Source: Segetibacter aerophilus (GTDB lineage Bacteria > Bacteroidota > Bacteroidia > Chitinophagales > Chitinophagaceae). From it: DNA of 64,000 nt. The stretch lies in assembly GCF_007991655.1 (NCBI RefSeq), contig NZ_BJYT01000015.1, positions 1 to 64,000 on the forward strand, written 5' to 3'. The position numbers and the translations under genes were made by a program. The stretch's first letter is position 1; each line of letters opens with the position of its first letter. Of the stretch, positions 45,049-54,308 are shown one piece after another. Below the pieces are notes generated by a model. The model saw only the letters and a program-made list of their open reading frames with translations, had not been told where the DNA came from and did not search any database.

Positions 45049-45240
45049 CCGGTACTGTCTACTCAAATACTTTTGCCTTTTTTGCCCCGTAGCTTCCAAA
45101 AGCTCTCCGTGACAAGGATTGATAGCGCAAATCTTGCTGCTATTGCAAATGTTGCAAAGCCGTTATACTTTGTTGTAGTCTGAACAGTTTTGATCAGTTA
45201 TTTGAAAAAACGATAAAGTAGGGCAATTAATACTGCAACT

Positions 45241-46518
45241 ATGAAGGATAAAAGGAAGTTTATCGACATGAACAAAAGTTCTCTTGTTAGTCAGTTACTG
45301 TCTGTAAGAGATAGTATCGTTAACAAGAAGCCTGATTACGATATGCATGGTCTTGTCGAAGAAAACAAGCTTACGTGGTTAGTTAGAAATATAGCCAATA
45401 TCGGTAATTCTCATTTTGCCTACCAGACTTATCCTAAGCCCGAGATAAACAATGGGATCTTCAAAATGCAAAATGATTCGGACAAACTAACTACTGTTGC
45501 TTTACTAAGCGATTGGGCTTCCGATACTTTTGAGTCTCACCTCATAGCTCGCCAGGCGGCAGACAACGACTACAGCATTCACCTTGGAGATACCTACTAT
45601 GTTGGAAATAAAAAAGAGATTGCGGACAATTTTAATACCGATCATCAGGGTACGTGGCCGTATGGAAAGCAGGGAAGTTTTGCATTGCTGGGTAACCATG
45701 AAATGTATTCGAGCGGCAGAAGTTATTTCCAGCAACTATTGCCTTATATGGGCAACTTTGTTAAGGATCATGATAAGGCCCAACAAGCTAGTTTCTTTTG
45801 CCTCGAAAATGATTACTGGCGCATCATCGGCTTAGACACGGGCTATTATTCGCTGAAGGGAATTCTTGGTTTAAGCGCTAACGTCAAGCTGGATCTCCAC
45901 GAACAGCAAAAAGAATGGCTGGAAAAGACCGTTAGATTAGATGATGATAATCGTGGACTTATCATCCTTTCACATCATCAATGTTTCTCAGCTTTTGAGG
46001 AGGAGTTTCCAAAGCCAGGAAAATTTATTTCATCTTTAATAAAGCCCGGCCGAGATGTTATATGGCTTTGGGGACACGAGCATTGGTTTTCTGTATACGG
46101 CCCAAACAAGTTAGACAATGGCTCAAACATTTTCGCAAGATGTGTTGGAAATAGCGGAATGCCTGTTGAAATCAATAAAAAGAAAGAGCTGAAAAGTCCC
46201 AAAAATGCCGACTGTTTAAATCCTGTAAACCGTAACCTTGCTTTGTACGACTGTAGAGAAAGAGAAAGAATTGATGGAGAAATCGCACTCGGCTATAATG
46301 GATTTGTCGTTTTAAATATCGCTTCAAATAACCTCACCATTAATTACTTCGACGACAACGATAAGCAAGAGCAACCTCGGAAAGTCTTGCAGGAAGAGTG
46401 GTCCGTAGATATCGCTACCGGAAAATTAACTGGCTTAAGTATTACCGATCACACAGCAGACAGCGACAGAAAACTTAAAACGTTTGCAAAAGATTTACGA
46501 AAAGCGATAGAAGCGTAG
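45241..46518 (+). CDS. Calcineurin-like metallophosphoesterase
   Basis: ATG at 45241, 425 aa, no signal peptide. Metal-binding motifs appear in order: LLSDWAS, IHLGDTYYVG (GD), LLGNHEMYS (GNHE), LSHHQC and WLWGHEHWFS (GHxH), each about where the dinuclear metallophosphoesterase fold needs it. It hydrolyses a phosphoester in the cytoplasm; the substrate is unknown. A C-terminal ~120 residues form an extra beta-rich domain (EIALGYNGFVVLNIASNNLTINYFDD). It is transcribed alone. Confidence 0.88.
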   Translation: MKDKRKFIDMNKSSLVSQLLSVRDSIVNKKPDYDMHGLVEENKLTWLVRNIANIGNSHFAYQTYPKPEINNGIFKMQNDSDKLTTVALLSDWASDTFESHLIARQAADNDYSIHLGDTYYVGNKKEIADNFNTDHQGTWPYGKQGSFALLGNHEMYSSGRSYFQQLLPYMGNFVKDHDKAQQASFFCLENDYWRIIGLDTGYYSLKGILGLSANVKLDLHEQQKEWLEKTVRLDDDNRGLIILSHHQCFSAFEEEFPKPGKFISSLIKPGRDVIWLWGHEHWFSVYGPNKLDNGSNIFARCVGNSGMPVEINKKKELKSPKNADCLNPVNRNLALYDCRERERIDGEIALGYNGFVVLNIASNNLTINYFDDNDKQEQPRKVLQEEWSVDIATGKLTGLSITDHTADSDRKLKTFAKDLRKAIEA

Positions 46519-46641
46519 TTTTTACATTTTTTTCAACGGCGTTTCAGCTGTTGCCTTTTAAAAGCTAGTGTGGCAACTGTTGCTGTACTTTCAGCGTCTT
46601 TTTTTAAACGCTTGGTAAGGTCTTTGATTAATTCAAAAAAT

Positions 46642-47252
46642 ATGTACTACTACGGAAGAGATAGAAGACGACGCAATAAAAGAAAGTTAAGAATAGCATT
46701 AATTTCTCTGTGTGTAATTGGCGCTATTGCCAGTTCTTATTTTTTACTTTTCCGTTTGCGTGACACTCATGACGTTGTCGCGGTTGACCCTATAGAAAAC
46801 AGTCTTGCGGCCCGCAAAATATTATCTCAAAAGGATCAAACCTCTGAGCAAATTAGTGGCAACGAAAGAAGTGCAGCTCTTGCAAATGACGCTACTACCC
46901 AAGACCAAAAAGTGCTCCCGCAAAAGAGACGAAAGACGATATGCTGGCTGTTGCTAAAGAGCCTCAAATACAAAAAGCAGTGGTGCCTGTAAAAACCGAA
47001 AGAGCTTCACCGCAGACAGATTATAAAGTAATTTCCGTAGCACATTTTTATAATGAGCCTGATGAACAGACAAGAAGAAAGGCCTTCATTAATTACTGGA
47101 ATAATTCCTACGCATCCATTAGACCACTTGATGAGACAGATGGTTTCATTTACGTCGTATTCAAAAACCATTTGGGACAAACCACAAAAGGCTGGTTGCG
47201 AAAAAAAGACTTAAAAAGAGTAAAAGGAGCATACGAAAATACCAAGGAGTAG
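46642..47252 (+). pseudogene. Membrane-anchored SH3-like protein gene split by a frameshift
   Basis: The N-terminal part (ATG 46642; basic start MYYYGRDRRRRNKRK, one transmembrane helix LRIALISLCVIGAIASSYFLLF, then a linker) is in frame 1. The C-terminal part (..KETKDDMLAVAKEPQIQ, then DYKVISVAHFYNEPDEQTRR..GWLRKKDLKRVK, an SH3-like domain typical of Bacteroidota proteins) continues in another frame. After an A5 run near 46908-46914 the first frame turns into non-coding-like KRRKTICWLLLKSLKYKKQWCL. One extra A in that run would join DQK to SAPAKETKDDM and restore one ~200-aa protein. It may be a real inactivating deletion, phase variation or a sequencing error. Confidence 0.7.
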
Positions 47253-47276
47253 GCCTTTCAGAGAACGCAAAACTCA

Positions 47277-47783
47277 TTAAGAAAAATACAAGTCGGCTTC
47301 AGCTTTTCTCCGGCGTGTTAATCCTGCCAGTGCTACCAGTTGTTTTGTTTTAGGATCTCTTGCTTTGTTCCACTTCATAAACTCATCACGAATAGTGGGA
47401 TCGTTTCTGTTTGCTTTCACTTTTTTAAGTAATGTACTTCCTGCCAATGCACCACAACCAACGTTATAAGCAAAGCAACTAAGGCTATCTATTTGATTTT
47501 GATTTAAGGGAACGCCTTTGATCATTTCTGTGATGCTGCAAACCTTTTGATTTACTCCATGGAAGAGTAATTCTTCAGCTCGCTCCTGAGAAATAACGTC
47601 GCCTATTTTTACTTTAGCCCCATTTTCATAGCAAATAGTTCCGTAGCCGATAGTTGGTATTTTAATGGGGTCGAGGTAAGCTTTCAAGCATAATCCCTCA
47701 AATTGTTTAATTAGCTCAATTCCGTTTTTAGTTACAATTGATGCCGGGCGGGTAGGCATTGTAGGAGTTACTGAAGTTGCCAT
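47277..47783 (-). CDS. GH24 lysozyme (T4-type endolysin-like)
   Basis: ATG at 47783, 168 aa. The T4 lysozyme catalytic triad is present with exact spacing: E29 (KQFEG), D38 (AYLDP) and T44 (IPTIGYG), giving E-x8-D-x5-T. Later FAYNVGCGALAGSTLLKKV and LAGLTRRRKAEADLY match the family C-terminus. It cleaves the beta-1,4 bond between MurNAc and GlcNAc. No signal peptide is evident, and a short P/T-rich N-terminal stretch precedes the domain. No holin or other phage gene is nearby; it could be a domesticated phage enzyme or toxin. It converges on the frameshifted SH3-like gene. Confidence 0.92.
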   Translation of the reverse strand: MATSVTPTMPTRPASIVTKNGIELIKQFEGLCLKAYLDPIKIPTIGYGTICYENGAKVKIGDVISQERAEELLFHGVNQKVCSITEMIKGVPLNQNQIDSLSCFAYNVGCGALAGSTLLKKVKANRNDPTIRDEFMKWNKARDPKTKQLVALAGLTRRRKAEADLYFS

Positions 47784-48012
47784 AAAGTATGAATTAGTAT
47801 TTCATAAAAAGAATGCTTTAAGATAAAATTGAAAATCGAAAAGTCATAATGCATAAAAGGAAATTTTGAAAGGGGCAGGGCTTTTTCTAAAGTCAACTAT
47901 TTGCGTTGTTTCTATTTACAATCTTATCCTGAACGAAGGATTTCAAAACAGCCCCGAATGGTAATGCTTTGCTTTTCAACCTCATAATTCTATATTTATA
48001 TCAAATTTTATT

Positions 48013-48828
48013 ATGAAAAATATTTTCACTTTTCTGTTAGTAGGTCTCTCGTTTTCAGCAGTGGCACAAAAACATAAACTTGTTAAGCTATGGGAAACTG
48101 ACACCATCATTGCAGTTCCTGAATCTGTTTTACCGGTTGGGAACATGTTGTACGTGGCCTTGATAGATGGGGATCCCTGGGGTGTCGATGGCAAAGGTGG
48201 AATTGCAAAAATCCAAACGAATGGCAAAGTCATCAATCGCTATTGGGTACACGGACTTAACGCGCCAAAAGGAATGGCAAAAGTTGGAAACCGGCTGTAC
48301 GTAGCAGACATAGCTGAGGTAGCAGTGATAGACATTGCTAGTGGAAAGATCACAAAAAGAATTAAAGTTGATGGAGCTGAGGGCCTTAACGACGTAACGG
48401 TCTCAGGCAACGGAGTACTGTATGTTTCAGATTCAAAAAAGGCGACCGTTTGGAAAATTGAAAACGATAAGCCCGTGCTTTACCTCGAAAACATGCAGGG
48501 GGTAAACGGCTTAAGGGCGGTAAAGAATGACTTGTATATAGCGTCAGGAAAATCGTTTGTAAAGGCGGATATGAACAAGAAAGTTACACCCGTTGCAACC
48601 CTACCTGAAGGTGGCGACGGAGTGGAACCAATTGGCAACGGAGACTTTATAGCCACTGCCTGGGGAGGTTGGATTTATTATGTTTCAGCAGACGGTAAGG
48701 TAGAAACGATGTTGGATACAAGCCCACAAAAAAAGAATACTGCCGATATAGGCTATGATGCAGCCAAAAAAATCATTTACGTTCCAACGTTCTTTGGAAA
48801 GACTGTATCTGCTTATAGGTTGCAGTAG
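48013..48828 (+). CDS. Exported NHL/SMP-30-like beta-propeller protein
   Basis: ATG at 48013, 271 aa, with signal peptide MKNIFTFLLVGLSFSAVAQ. Repeated blades such as MAKVGNRLYVADIAEVAVID, LNDVTVSGNGVLYVSDSK and GLRAVKNDLYIASG indicate a six-bladed propeller of the SMP-30/gluconolactonase type. It lies in the periplasm. Whether it binds a metal or hydrolyses a lactone is unknown; family members are often annotated only as ATP/GTP-binding or gluconolaconase. It is transcribed alone, with an imperfect stem (48942-48968) beyond its 3' end. Confidence 0.8.
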   Translation: MKNIFTFLLVGLSFSAVAQKHKLVKLWETDTIIAVPESVLPVGNMLYVALIDGDPWGVDGKGGIAKIQTNGKVINRYWVHGLNAPKGMAKVGNRLYVADIAEVAVIDIASGKITKRIKVDGAEGLNDVTVSGNGVLYVSDSKKATVWKIENDKPVLYLENMQGVNGLRAVKNDLYIASGKSFVKADMNKKVTPVATLPEGGDGVEPIGNGDFIATAWGGWIYYVSADGKVETMLDTSPQKKNTADIGYDAAKKIIYVPTFFGKTVSAYRLQ

Positions 48829-49033
48829 AGTTTTGCTCTCAACTCACATATTTATGCTATTCAGGTTTTATGGTTAATTATCATCCAAACTAATAACCGC
48901 TCATACTAGAAAAAGCAACGTTTATACCAGTAGTTTATTAAGGCAATTCGCATTTTTATGCGATTGCCAAGTCTCTTTTCGATAAATAGTTTTGTCATCA
49001 TTAATGCAATTCGTAATCAACAAAAAAAGCATC

Positions 49034-50350
49034 ATGATACAAAAACTAACAATGCAAAAAATCTTAATCGCCGGCTTCATTCTTTGTGTGCCCTTTAGTA
49101 ATTATGCTCAGTTCGGAAACATTTTAGATCGCGCTAAATCAAAAGTCAATTCCAGGATAAACAACAAAACTGACCAGGCCATTGATAAAACGCTTGACCA
49201 GGTCGAAGGCAAGAACACGACTCCAGCAAAGGAATCTAAACAAAGTACTTCCCAAGCAACAGGTGCCTCAGGTGAAAAAGAGGAAACAGTTGAAAAAGCT
49301 ACTCTAACAAGCTACTCTAAATTTGATTTTGTTCCTGGCGACAAAATTATTTATACGGAAGATTTTGCGCAAGACGCAATTGGCGAACTGCCTACAAATT
49401 GGAATGCCAGTGGAAAAGGAGAAGTGATGACGGTTGAGGGTAAGCAAGGGAAGTGGCTGCGCCTGTTTCAAAACAATACTTATTTAAGTGGTAATACTAA
49501 ACCTTTCGGTGAGAATTATACTATCGAGTTCGACATGATTTATTATTATAAGCCCAAGCAAGGCGGCTATTCTTTACCTGACGTCACCTTCGGCTTTTTC
49601 TCCAGCGGAACTGCAGACAATGGAGATAATAAATTTTTAAAGAACTATGAAAGCATTAACTCCGTAACAACAAGTATTAACGCTTATGGAAGCGGTGGTG
49701 CAAGACTGGAGAGTAACAAAAATGGCGGGCAGGTTTTTTTAAGTGATCGCGTTACTTTAAATGATTATTCTAAAGATTTTAATAAACCGTTACATTATTC
49801 TATTCATGTACAAAAACAGCGTCTACGTCTTTGGGTGAATGAAGCAAAAATCTTTGATGTTCCAAAGGCGATTAATACAAGCGACGTTATGAATCAACTT
49901 GTTTTCCACCTCGAAGGATCAAATTACAAGGACGAGGAGATAGGTGTATTTCTAAAAAATATTAAAGTAGCTACAGGCTTGCCCGATACAAGGCATAAAC
50001 TAATTGAAGAAGGTAAGTTTAGTACAAGCGGAATTTTGTTTGACGTAAACAGTGCAGTGATTAAGCAGGAATCTTATGGTGTGATTAAAGAGATAGCAAG
50101 CGTGCTGAAGGAAAATCCTACAGTAAAAATAAAGGTAGTCGGTCACACAAGTAACGATGGAGATGCTGCTGCAAACATGGAGCTTTCGAAACAAAGAGCT
50201 GCCGCGGTAAAAGATTTAATTGTAAAAGAATACGGCATCGATGCAGCCAACATTTCAACTGATGGAAAGGGAATAACGCAACCAATAGCAGATAATAAAA
50301 CCAAAGAAGGCAAAGCACAGAACAGGAGAGTGGAATTTATAAAGATTTAA
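49034..50350 (+). CDS. OmpA-family outer-membrane protein with N-terminal beta-sandwich domain
   Basis: Several in-frame starts exist (TTG 48992, ATG 49004, 49034, 49052); 49034 or 49052 gives a clear signal peptide (MQKILIAGFILCVPFSNYAQ). A Lys/Gln/Asn-rich linker (to about residue 80) is followed by a ~220-residue beta-sandwich with DFAQDAIGELPTNWNASG and RLWVNEAKIFDVPKAI, probably a concanavalin-like glycan-binding domain. The C-terminal OmpA domain (FDVNSAVIKQESYGVIKEIA, VVGHTSNDG, KGITQPIADN, NRRVEFIKI) binds peptidoglycan. It should link the outer membrane and the wall. A terminator follows. Confidence 0.85.
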   Translation: MIQKLTMQKILIAGFILCVPFSNYAQFGNILDRAKSKVNSRINNKTDQAIDKTLDQVEGKNTTPAKESKQSTSQATGASGEKEETVEKATLTSYSKFDFVPGDKIIYTEDFAQDAIGELPTNWNASGKGEVMTVEGKQGKWLRLFQNNTYLSGNTKPFGENYTIEFDMIYYYKPKQGGYSLPDVTFGFFSSGTADNGDNKFLKNYESINSVTTSINAYGSGGARLESNKNGGQVFLSDRVTLNDYSKDFNKPLHYSIHVQKQRLRLWVNEAKIFDVPKAINTSDVMNQLVFHLEGSNYKDEEIGVFLKNIKVATGLPDTRHKLIEEGKFSTSGILFDVNSAVIKQESYGVIKEIASVLKENPTVKIKVVGHTSNDGDAAANMELSKQRAAAVKDLIVKEYGIDAANISTDGKGITQPIADNKTKEGKAQNRRVEFIKI

Positions 50351-50385
50351 AGGTTTAATAAACAGCAACCAAAACAAACAAACTT

Positions 50386-50422
50386 AAGGCAGTTCCTGGG
50401 TGATTTCAGGGGCTGCTTTTTT
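50386..50422 (+). terminator. Rho-independent terminator after the OmpA-family gene
   Basis: AAGGCAG (50386-50392) pairs with CTGCTTT (from 50413) with one G-U pair; inside is a second CCTG/CAGG pairing. A run of six T follows. It lies 36 nt after the stop. Confidence 0.75.
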
Positions 50423-50564
50423 ATTATGTTCCAACTGTTTCTCTGGCTAAGCCAAATATTGATTTTTCTCTTTTTGATTAAAAAAATCTTCAAACTACCG
50501 ATAATTCTAGTGGTATAACAATTGAGAGTTGAACTGATATTACCTCAATTTTAGTAAAAAAATT

Positions 50565-51413
50565 ATGGATAGCCAAATGTATCAAAGCAAGGATGACAAG
50601 TTTATTCCAATGACATCAATATCGAGTGGTAAAGTAAGGGAGGCAAGGAGCGATGTCTCATATTATACCAATCAAATTGTCAATGTTATTTTTATTGGAT
50701 CGGCTGAAGGGTGGGTTTTGGTAGATGCAGGGATGCCAAAGTGTGGAGAAGAAATTCGCCTGGTTGCGGAGGATATATTTGGAGCAAACGCGAAACCGGC
50801 TGCTATTATTCTTACCCATGGCCACTTTGACCATGTTGGTGGAATTGTTCATCTAATTGAACATTGGAATGTGCCTGTCTATGCTCATCCACTTGAATTT
50901 CCATTTTTAACTGGTCAGCAAAGTTATCCTGAACCTGATACTTCTGTGGAAGGAGGAATGCTTGCTAAAATATCTTCCATCTATCCCAATGAACCGATTG
51001 ATATAACACCTGCACTTCGAGAGCTTCCTGCTGACGGCTCTATTCCTCATTTGCAAGACTGGCGATGGATACACACTCCAGGTCATTCACCCGGACAAGT
51101 GGCGTTATTCAGAGAAAGCGATGCAACCCTTATTTCTGCTGATGCCTTTATAACCGTTAAGCAGGACTCAATGTATAAGGTACTTGTGCAAAAGAAAGAA
51201 GTGTGTGGACCTCCTGTATACCTAACCACTGATTGGCGGGCTGCGTATGAATCAGTACAAAAGCTGGCGGCACTTAATCCGCAGCTTGTTGTTCCCGGGC
51301 ATGGTACGGCTATGGACGGCGCAGAGCTAACCGAAGGCTTGAGAAGGTTAGTAAATGAGTTTGAAACGGTAGCCGTTCCAGAGCACGGGAAGTTTGTGGA
51401 TAAGGAAAGTTAG
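50565..51413 (+). CDS. Metallo-beta-lactamase fold hydrolase
   Basis: ATG at 50565, 282 aa, no signal peptide. The zinc motif is complete: THGHFDHVGG (H85, H87, D89, H90), HTPGHSPGQVALF (third His), a bridging Asp in SADAF and VPGHG (last His). This is the general hydrolase type of the fold, as in glyoxalase II and many unknown esterases and lactonases, not an assigned antibiotic resistance enzyme. The reaction is unknown. It is monocistronic and cytoplasmic. Confidence 0.88.
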   Translation: MDSQMYQSKDDKFIPMTSISSGKVREARSDVSYYTNQIVNVIFIGSAEGWVLVDAGMPKCGEEIRLVAEDIFGANAKPAAIILTHGHFDHVGGIVHLIEHWNVPVYAHPLEFPFLTGQQSYPEPDTSVEGGMLAKISSIYPNEPIDITPALRELPADGSIPHLQDWRWIHTPGHSPGQVALFRESDATLISADAFITVKQDSMYKVLVQKKEVCGPPVYLTTDWRAAYESVQKLAALNPQLVVPGHGTAMDGAELTEGLRRLVNEFETVAVPEHGKFVDKES

Positions 51414-51623
51414 AAGCTGGAAGGAAAGTAAGAGAGAGTTGCATGCAGATGTGCAAGAATTAAGGCTCGCTGGATAATAATTGAGTTCACTTGCCTTAAT
51501 ATAACTAACAATTGTTAGTGGAAAAGCATGCGCACCAATTCAATAAAGATTCTCGAAACATCCTTATTTGAGTAAAAAGCATGCGGCTTAGATATTTTAT
51601 ACTGTATCTAAATTCTACGAAGT

Positions 51624-51779
51624 ATGGTACTCTCAATTGCCCTTATATTAATGTTTGTCTCTGGTGTCTCTATGATATTTTACTTCAACAACTTAGCAAC
51701 AAGAAATAGCAGGGAGTCGATATATCCGTCTCGGGAAAGTGTCTCCGCTTCATCAACTAAGTTTTTAAGCCAGGAATAA
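51624..51779 (+). CDS. Possible small single-pass membrane protein (51 aa)
   Basis: ATG at 51624, TAA at 51777-51779. The product starts with a hydrophobic segment (MVLSIALILMFVSGVSMIFY) and ends with a polar, Ser- and Glu-rich tail, the composition of a small inner-membrane protein. A hairpin terminator begins 8 nt downstream on the same strand, which supports a real short transcript. There is no clear ribosome binding site. No homologue is known to me. Confidence 0.45.
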   Translation: MVLSIALILMFVSGVSMIFYFNNLATRNSRESIYPSRESVSASSTKFLSQE

Positions 51780-51787
51780 ATAATAAG

Positions 51788-51818
51788 AAAGCCGTCTACA
51801 TTTCAATGAGACGGCTTT
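51788..51818. terminator. Rho-independent terminator, bidirectional
   Basis: AAAGCCGTCT (51788-51797) pairs perfectly with AGACGGCTTT (51809-51818) around an 11-nt loop. It lies between the small ORF (plus) and the stop of the T9SS repeat protein (minus, 51840) and can serve both. Confidence 0.8.
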
Positions 51819-51839
51819 CGCATAAAATTTTATTTTTTA

Positions 51840-53960
51840 CTACTGTTTAATAAGCTTTCCTGTTTTTACAATTTTGTCTGTAATTAGTTGAATGTAGTAA
51901 ACACCTTTTTGTAAGCCTGCTACATCAATGTATTGCTGGTAGACGTTTGCGCCTCCTGCTATATTCTGTTGGTATACCTGTTTACCGCCGGCATCTATAA
52001 TTCTTAAGGAAACATTTTTTGCTCCACCAGGCTCAACCGTAACATTTAATTGTTGTTTTACTGGATTTGGCGAGAAAGTAAATTGCACTGCGCTTCCCTG
52101 CAGACGAACGAGCAGCACTTTAGAAGGCACCTGTGATCCATCCCTATCTACTAACGTTAATCTATAATACAGTAAAGGACTGCTTAGAGTTGAAGACTGG
52201 CGATCAGAATAACTATAATCCTGCTTAATAGTACTGTTGCCGGTTGCATTAACGTGTCCTATATCAGTAAACTTGTTTCCATCTGCACTTCTCTCAATTA
52301 TGAAATGACTGCTATTTATCTCATTAGTAGTTGACCAGTGAAGGTTAACCAAATTTGAACTTTCTACAGTTGCAGCAAAATTTAGCAGAGTTATTGGCAA
52401 CACCGTAACCGTTGCGTCAATTTTAAACAAGTCAGTTCTACCGGCTACATCACCATTCGTTCCATTAAAGTATAACTGGTTATTGAAGACAAACATGTAC
52501 CGGGGGTTGGAGCCGGGAGTACCAGTATTTACGTCAAACACTCTTGTTGTTCCAGGATCTGTTCCGTTAGATATCCAAGGCTCATACCCTGAACCGTTGT
52601 TGGCGCTAAAATATAAACCGGAGGTTGTGTACAGATAGCTTACGACACTGTCAGCTACTCCGGTAGGCGCGCCGGTATTGATATCCTTTACCATAGTGGT
52701 GCCTTGCGAAGTTCCATCAGTGATCCAAAGCTCTTTACCGTTTGTTCCATTATTAGCAGAGAAGAATACCTTACCATTATACAGCGTGCTACCATAGATG
52801 TTGCCAGATGAAAAATCATAATTTTTGTAGACAAAAGGATTTGCGTTAGCAGAACCCGGATTAATCTCTTTCAATAGTTGCGTTCCGGTTTCGGTGCCGT
52901 CAGAATACCACAGTTCACTTCCGTTGGCAGCAGTTGTTGCCTGGAAAATAAACCTGTTATTCATTACAACGGCATTAAACACAAAAGGAACAGAACTGGC
53001 CTCACCACCACCCGGATTTATATCCTTTACCAGCGTTGTACCCGCTGTAGTACCGTCTGTAACCCACAGCTCGTTTCCTGTATTTGCATAATCGGTACCA
53101 TTGAAATAAATTTTGCCATTAAAAGGAAAAAAGAAAACTGGAAAAAATCCTGAAAAAGTTCCGAAGTCTTTAATAAGAGTAGTGCCGGCTGAAGTACCGT
53201 CAGATCTCCATAACTGACTAGTAGAGGTTAAAAATTCTCCTGCGGTAACACTAAAAATAAAAATATTTCCTAGATTGATAAATTGGCCGAATTGTGTTGA
53301 TGTAGCTACACTTGGAGTGGTGGTAATATCTTTAACCATGGTAGTACCGGCAGGCGTTCCATCGGTTCGCCATAACTCCTCGCCGTTTGTTCCATTATTA
53401 GCTACAAAATAAAGAATACCATTTGCAACGTGAAAGTTAGTGGTCGGAATGCTTAACCCACTGCCTGCATTAGGGTTGATATCTTTCAGCATTACGGTTC
53501 CGGCTGCTGTTCCATTGCTTACCCATAGTTCGCGGCCATTTACTCCATTGTCTGCTGTAAAAAATAAAGTGTTGTTGTAGGTGAAGAAATTTGCGGGGAT
53601 AGAATTCGTGGTAACTGTGTTTATGTCTTTTAAAAGGGTTGTTCCACCAGAAGTGCCATCTGTAACCCAAAGCTCCTGGCCGTTTGCGGAATTAGCCCCA
53701 GAGAAAAAGAATTTTCCATTAAAAATCTGACCTCCTCCGGTATCTACGTACGACACGGAATTAGTAAGTTTTACCGTACCTGCTGGTGTACCATTAGTAA
53801 CCCACAGGGAGTCTTCTTCTGAAATTAATAAGGCTTTGTCATTTAGTACAAATCCTGTAGTCAGGTTTGTATTGTTTGATAGTAAGGTTACTTGTGAAAA
53901 AGATTTTTCAAAACAAAAAATAAATAGTGCAACAAGAAGAGTTTGTAATGTTGATTTCAT
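51840..53960 (-). CDS. T9SS-exported ELWVTDGT-repeat protein
   Basis: ATG at 53960, 706 aa, with signal peptide MKSTLQTLLVALFIFCFEKSFSQ. About ten ~48-residue repeats follow, each with a core like GxELWVTDGTxxGTxxVKDIN and a strand pair FNGKIYFxGxxxxxG, forming a beta-propeller or propeller-like array. A beta domain (LPITLLNFAATVESSNLVNLHWSTTNEINSSHFIIERS) precedes a T9SS sorting domain (FTFSPNPVKQQLNVTV to TGKLIKQ). It is a surface or secreted protein, probably for binding; no enzyme motif is evident. It is divergent from smc. Confidence 0.87.
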   Translation of the reverse strand: MKSTLQTLLVALFIFCFEKSFSQVTLLSNNTNLTTGFVLNDKALLISEEDSLWVTNGTPAGTVKLTNSVSYVDTGGGQIFNGKFFFSGANSANGQELWVTDGTSGGTTLLKDINTVTTNSIPANFFTYNNTLFFTADNGVNGRELWVSNGTAAGTVMLKDINPNAGSGLSIPTTNFHVANGILYFVANNGTNGEELWRTDGTPAGTTMVKDITTTPSVATSTQFGQFINLGNIFIFSVTAGEFLTSTSQLWRSDGTSAGTTLIKDFGTFSGFFPVFFFPFNGKIYFNGTDYANTGNELWVTDGTTAGTTLVKDINPGGGEASSVPFVFNAVVMNNRFIFQATTAANGSELWYSDGTETGTQLLKEINPGSANANPFVYKNYDFSSGNIYGSTLYNGKVFFSANNGTNGKELWITDGTSQGTTMVKDINTGAPTGVADSVVSYLYTTSGLYFSANNGSGYEPWISNGTDPGTTRVFDVNTGTPGSNPRYMFVFNNQLYFNGTNGDVAGRTDLFKIDATVTVLPITLLNFAATVESSNLVNLHWSTTNEINSSHFIIERSADGNKFTDIGHVNATGNSTIKQDYSYSDRQSSTLSSPLLYYRLTLVDRDGSQVPSKVLLVRLQGSAVQFTFSPNPVKQQLNVTVEPGGAKNVSLRIIDAGGKQVYQQNIAGGANVYQQYIDVAGLQKGVYYIQLITDKIVKTGKLIKQ

Positions 53961-54308
53961 ATCCAGTGTTTTTTTAAATTATAAAAATTCATAAGATCAA
54001 AATACAAAAGGCTTTAAAAGTTTGCAAGACCCCCAATTATTTATTATTTAAAAAACAGAAAATTATTCTTTTTTTCTTTAAACCTAAAATTGTACTGGCG
54101 GAAGGCGTAAAATGCGTTTTCATATTCTAATAAACGATGGGCAGAAGGCGCTTTGTTTACGTATCCACAACCTTTCCACCGCACGCGACCATGATTTCGG
54201 TTTCATTGCCTTTTGAACTATGTTCGCAGTTAGAAGAGGTTTTAAATAGTAAGTTTTAAGTAGTAACTACAGATTGTACTACTGGAATTTATTTTAAAAA
54301 TGTAGAAA
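53961..54308. other. 348-bp divergent intergenic region
   Basis: Between the T9SS repeat protein and smc; it must hold both promoters. AT-rich near the minus-strand gene. It ends with an in-frame ATG-TAG (54300-54305) before the smc TTG. No copy of the dispersed repeat and no RNA gene was seen. Confidence 0.5.

Larger units (their letters stand above)
51414..51839. other. 426-bp intergenic stretch with a small ORF and terminator
   Basis: The left part is AT-rich with a repeated AAAAGCATGCG word (about 51522 and 51577). The right part carries a 51-codon ORF (51624-51779) and the hairpin at 51788-51818. Nothing else was recognised. Confidence 0.5.

Noticed and set aside
50565-51413. Beta-lactamase resistance gene
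   Set aside because: No signal peptide, and the motif set fits general metallo-beta-lactamase fold hydrolases.
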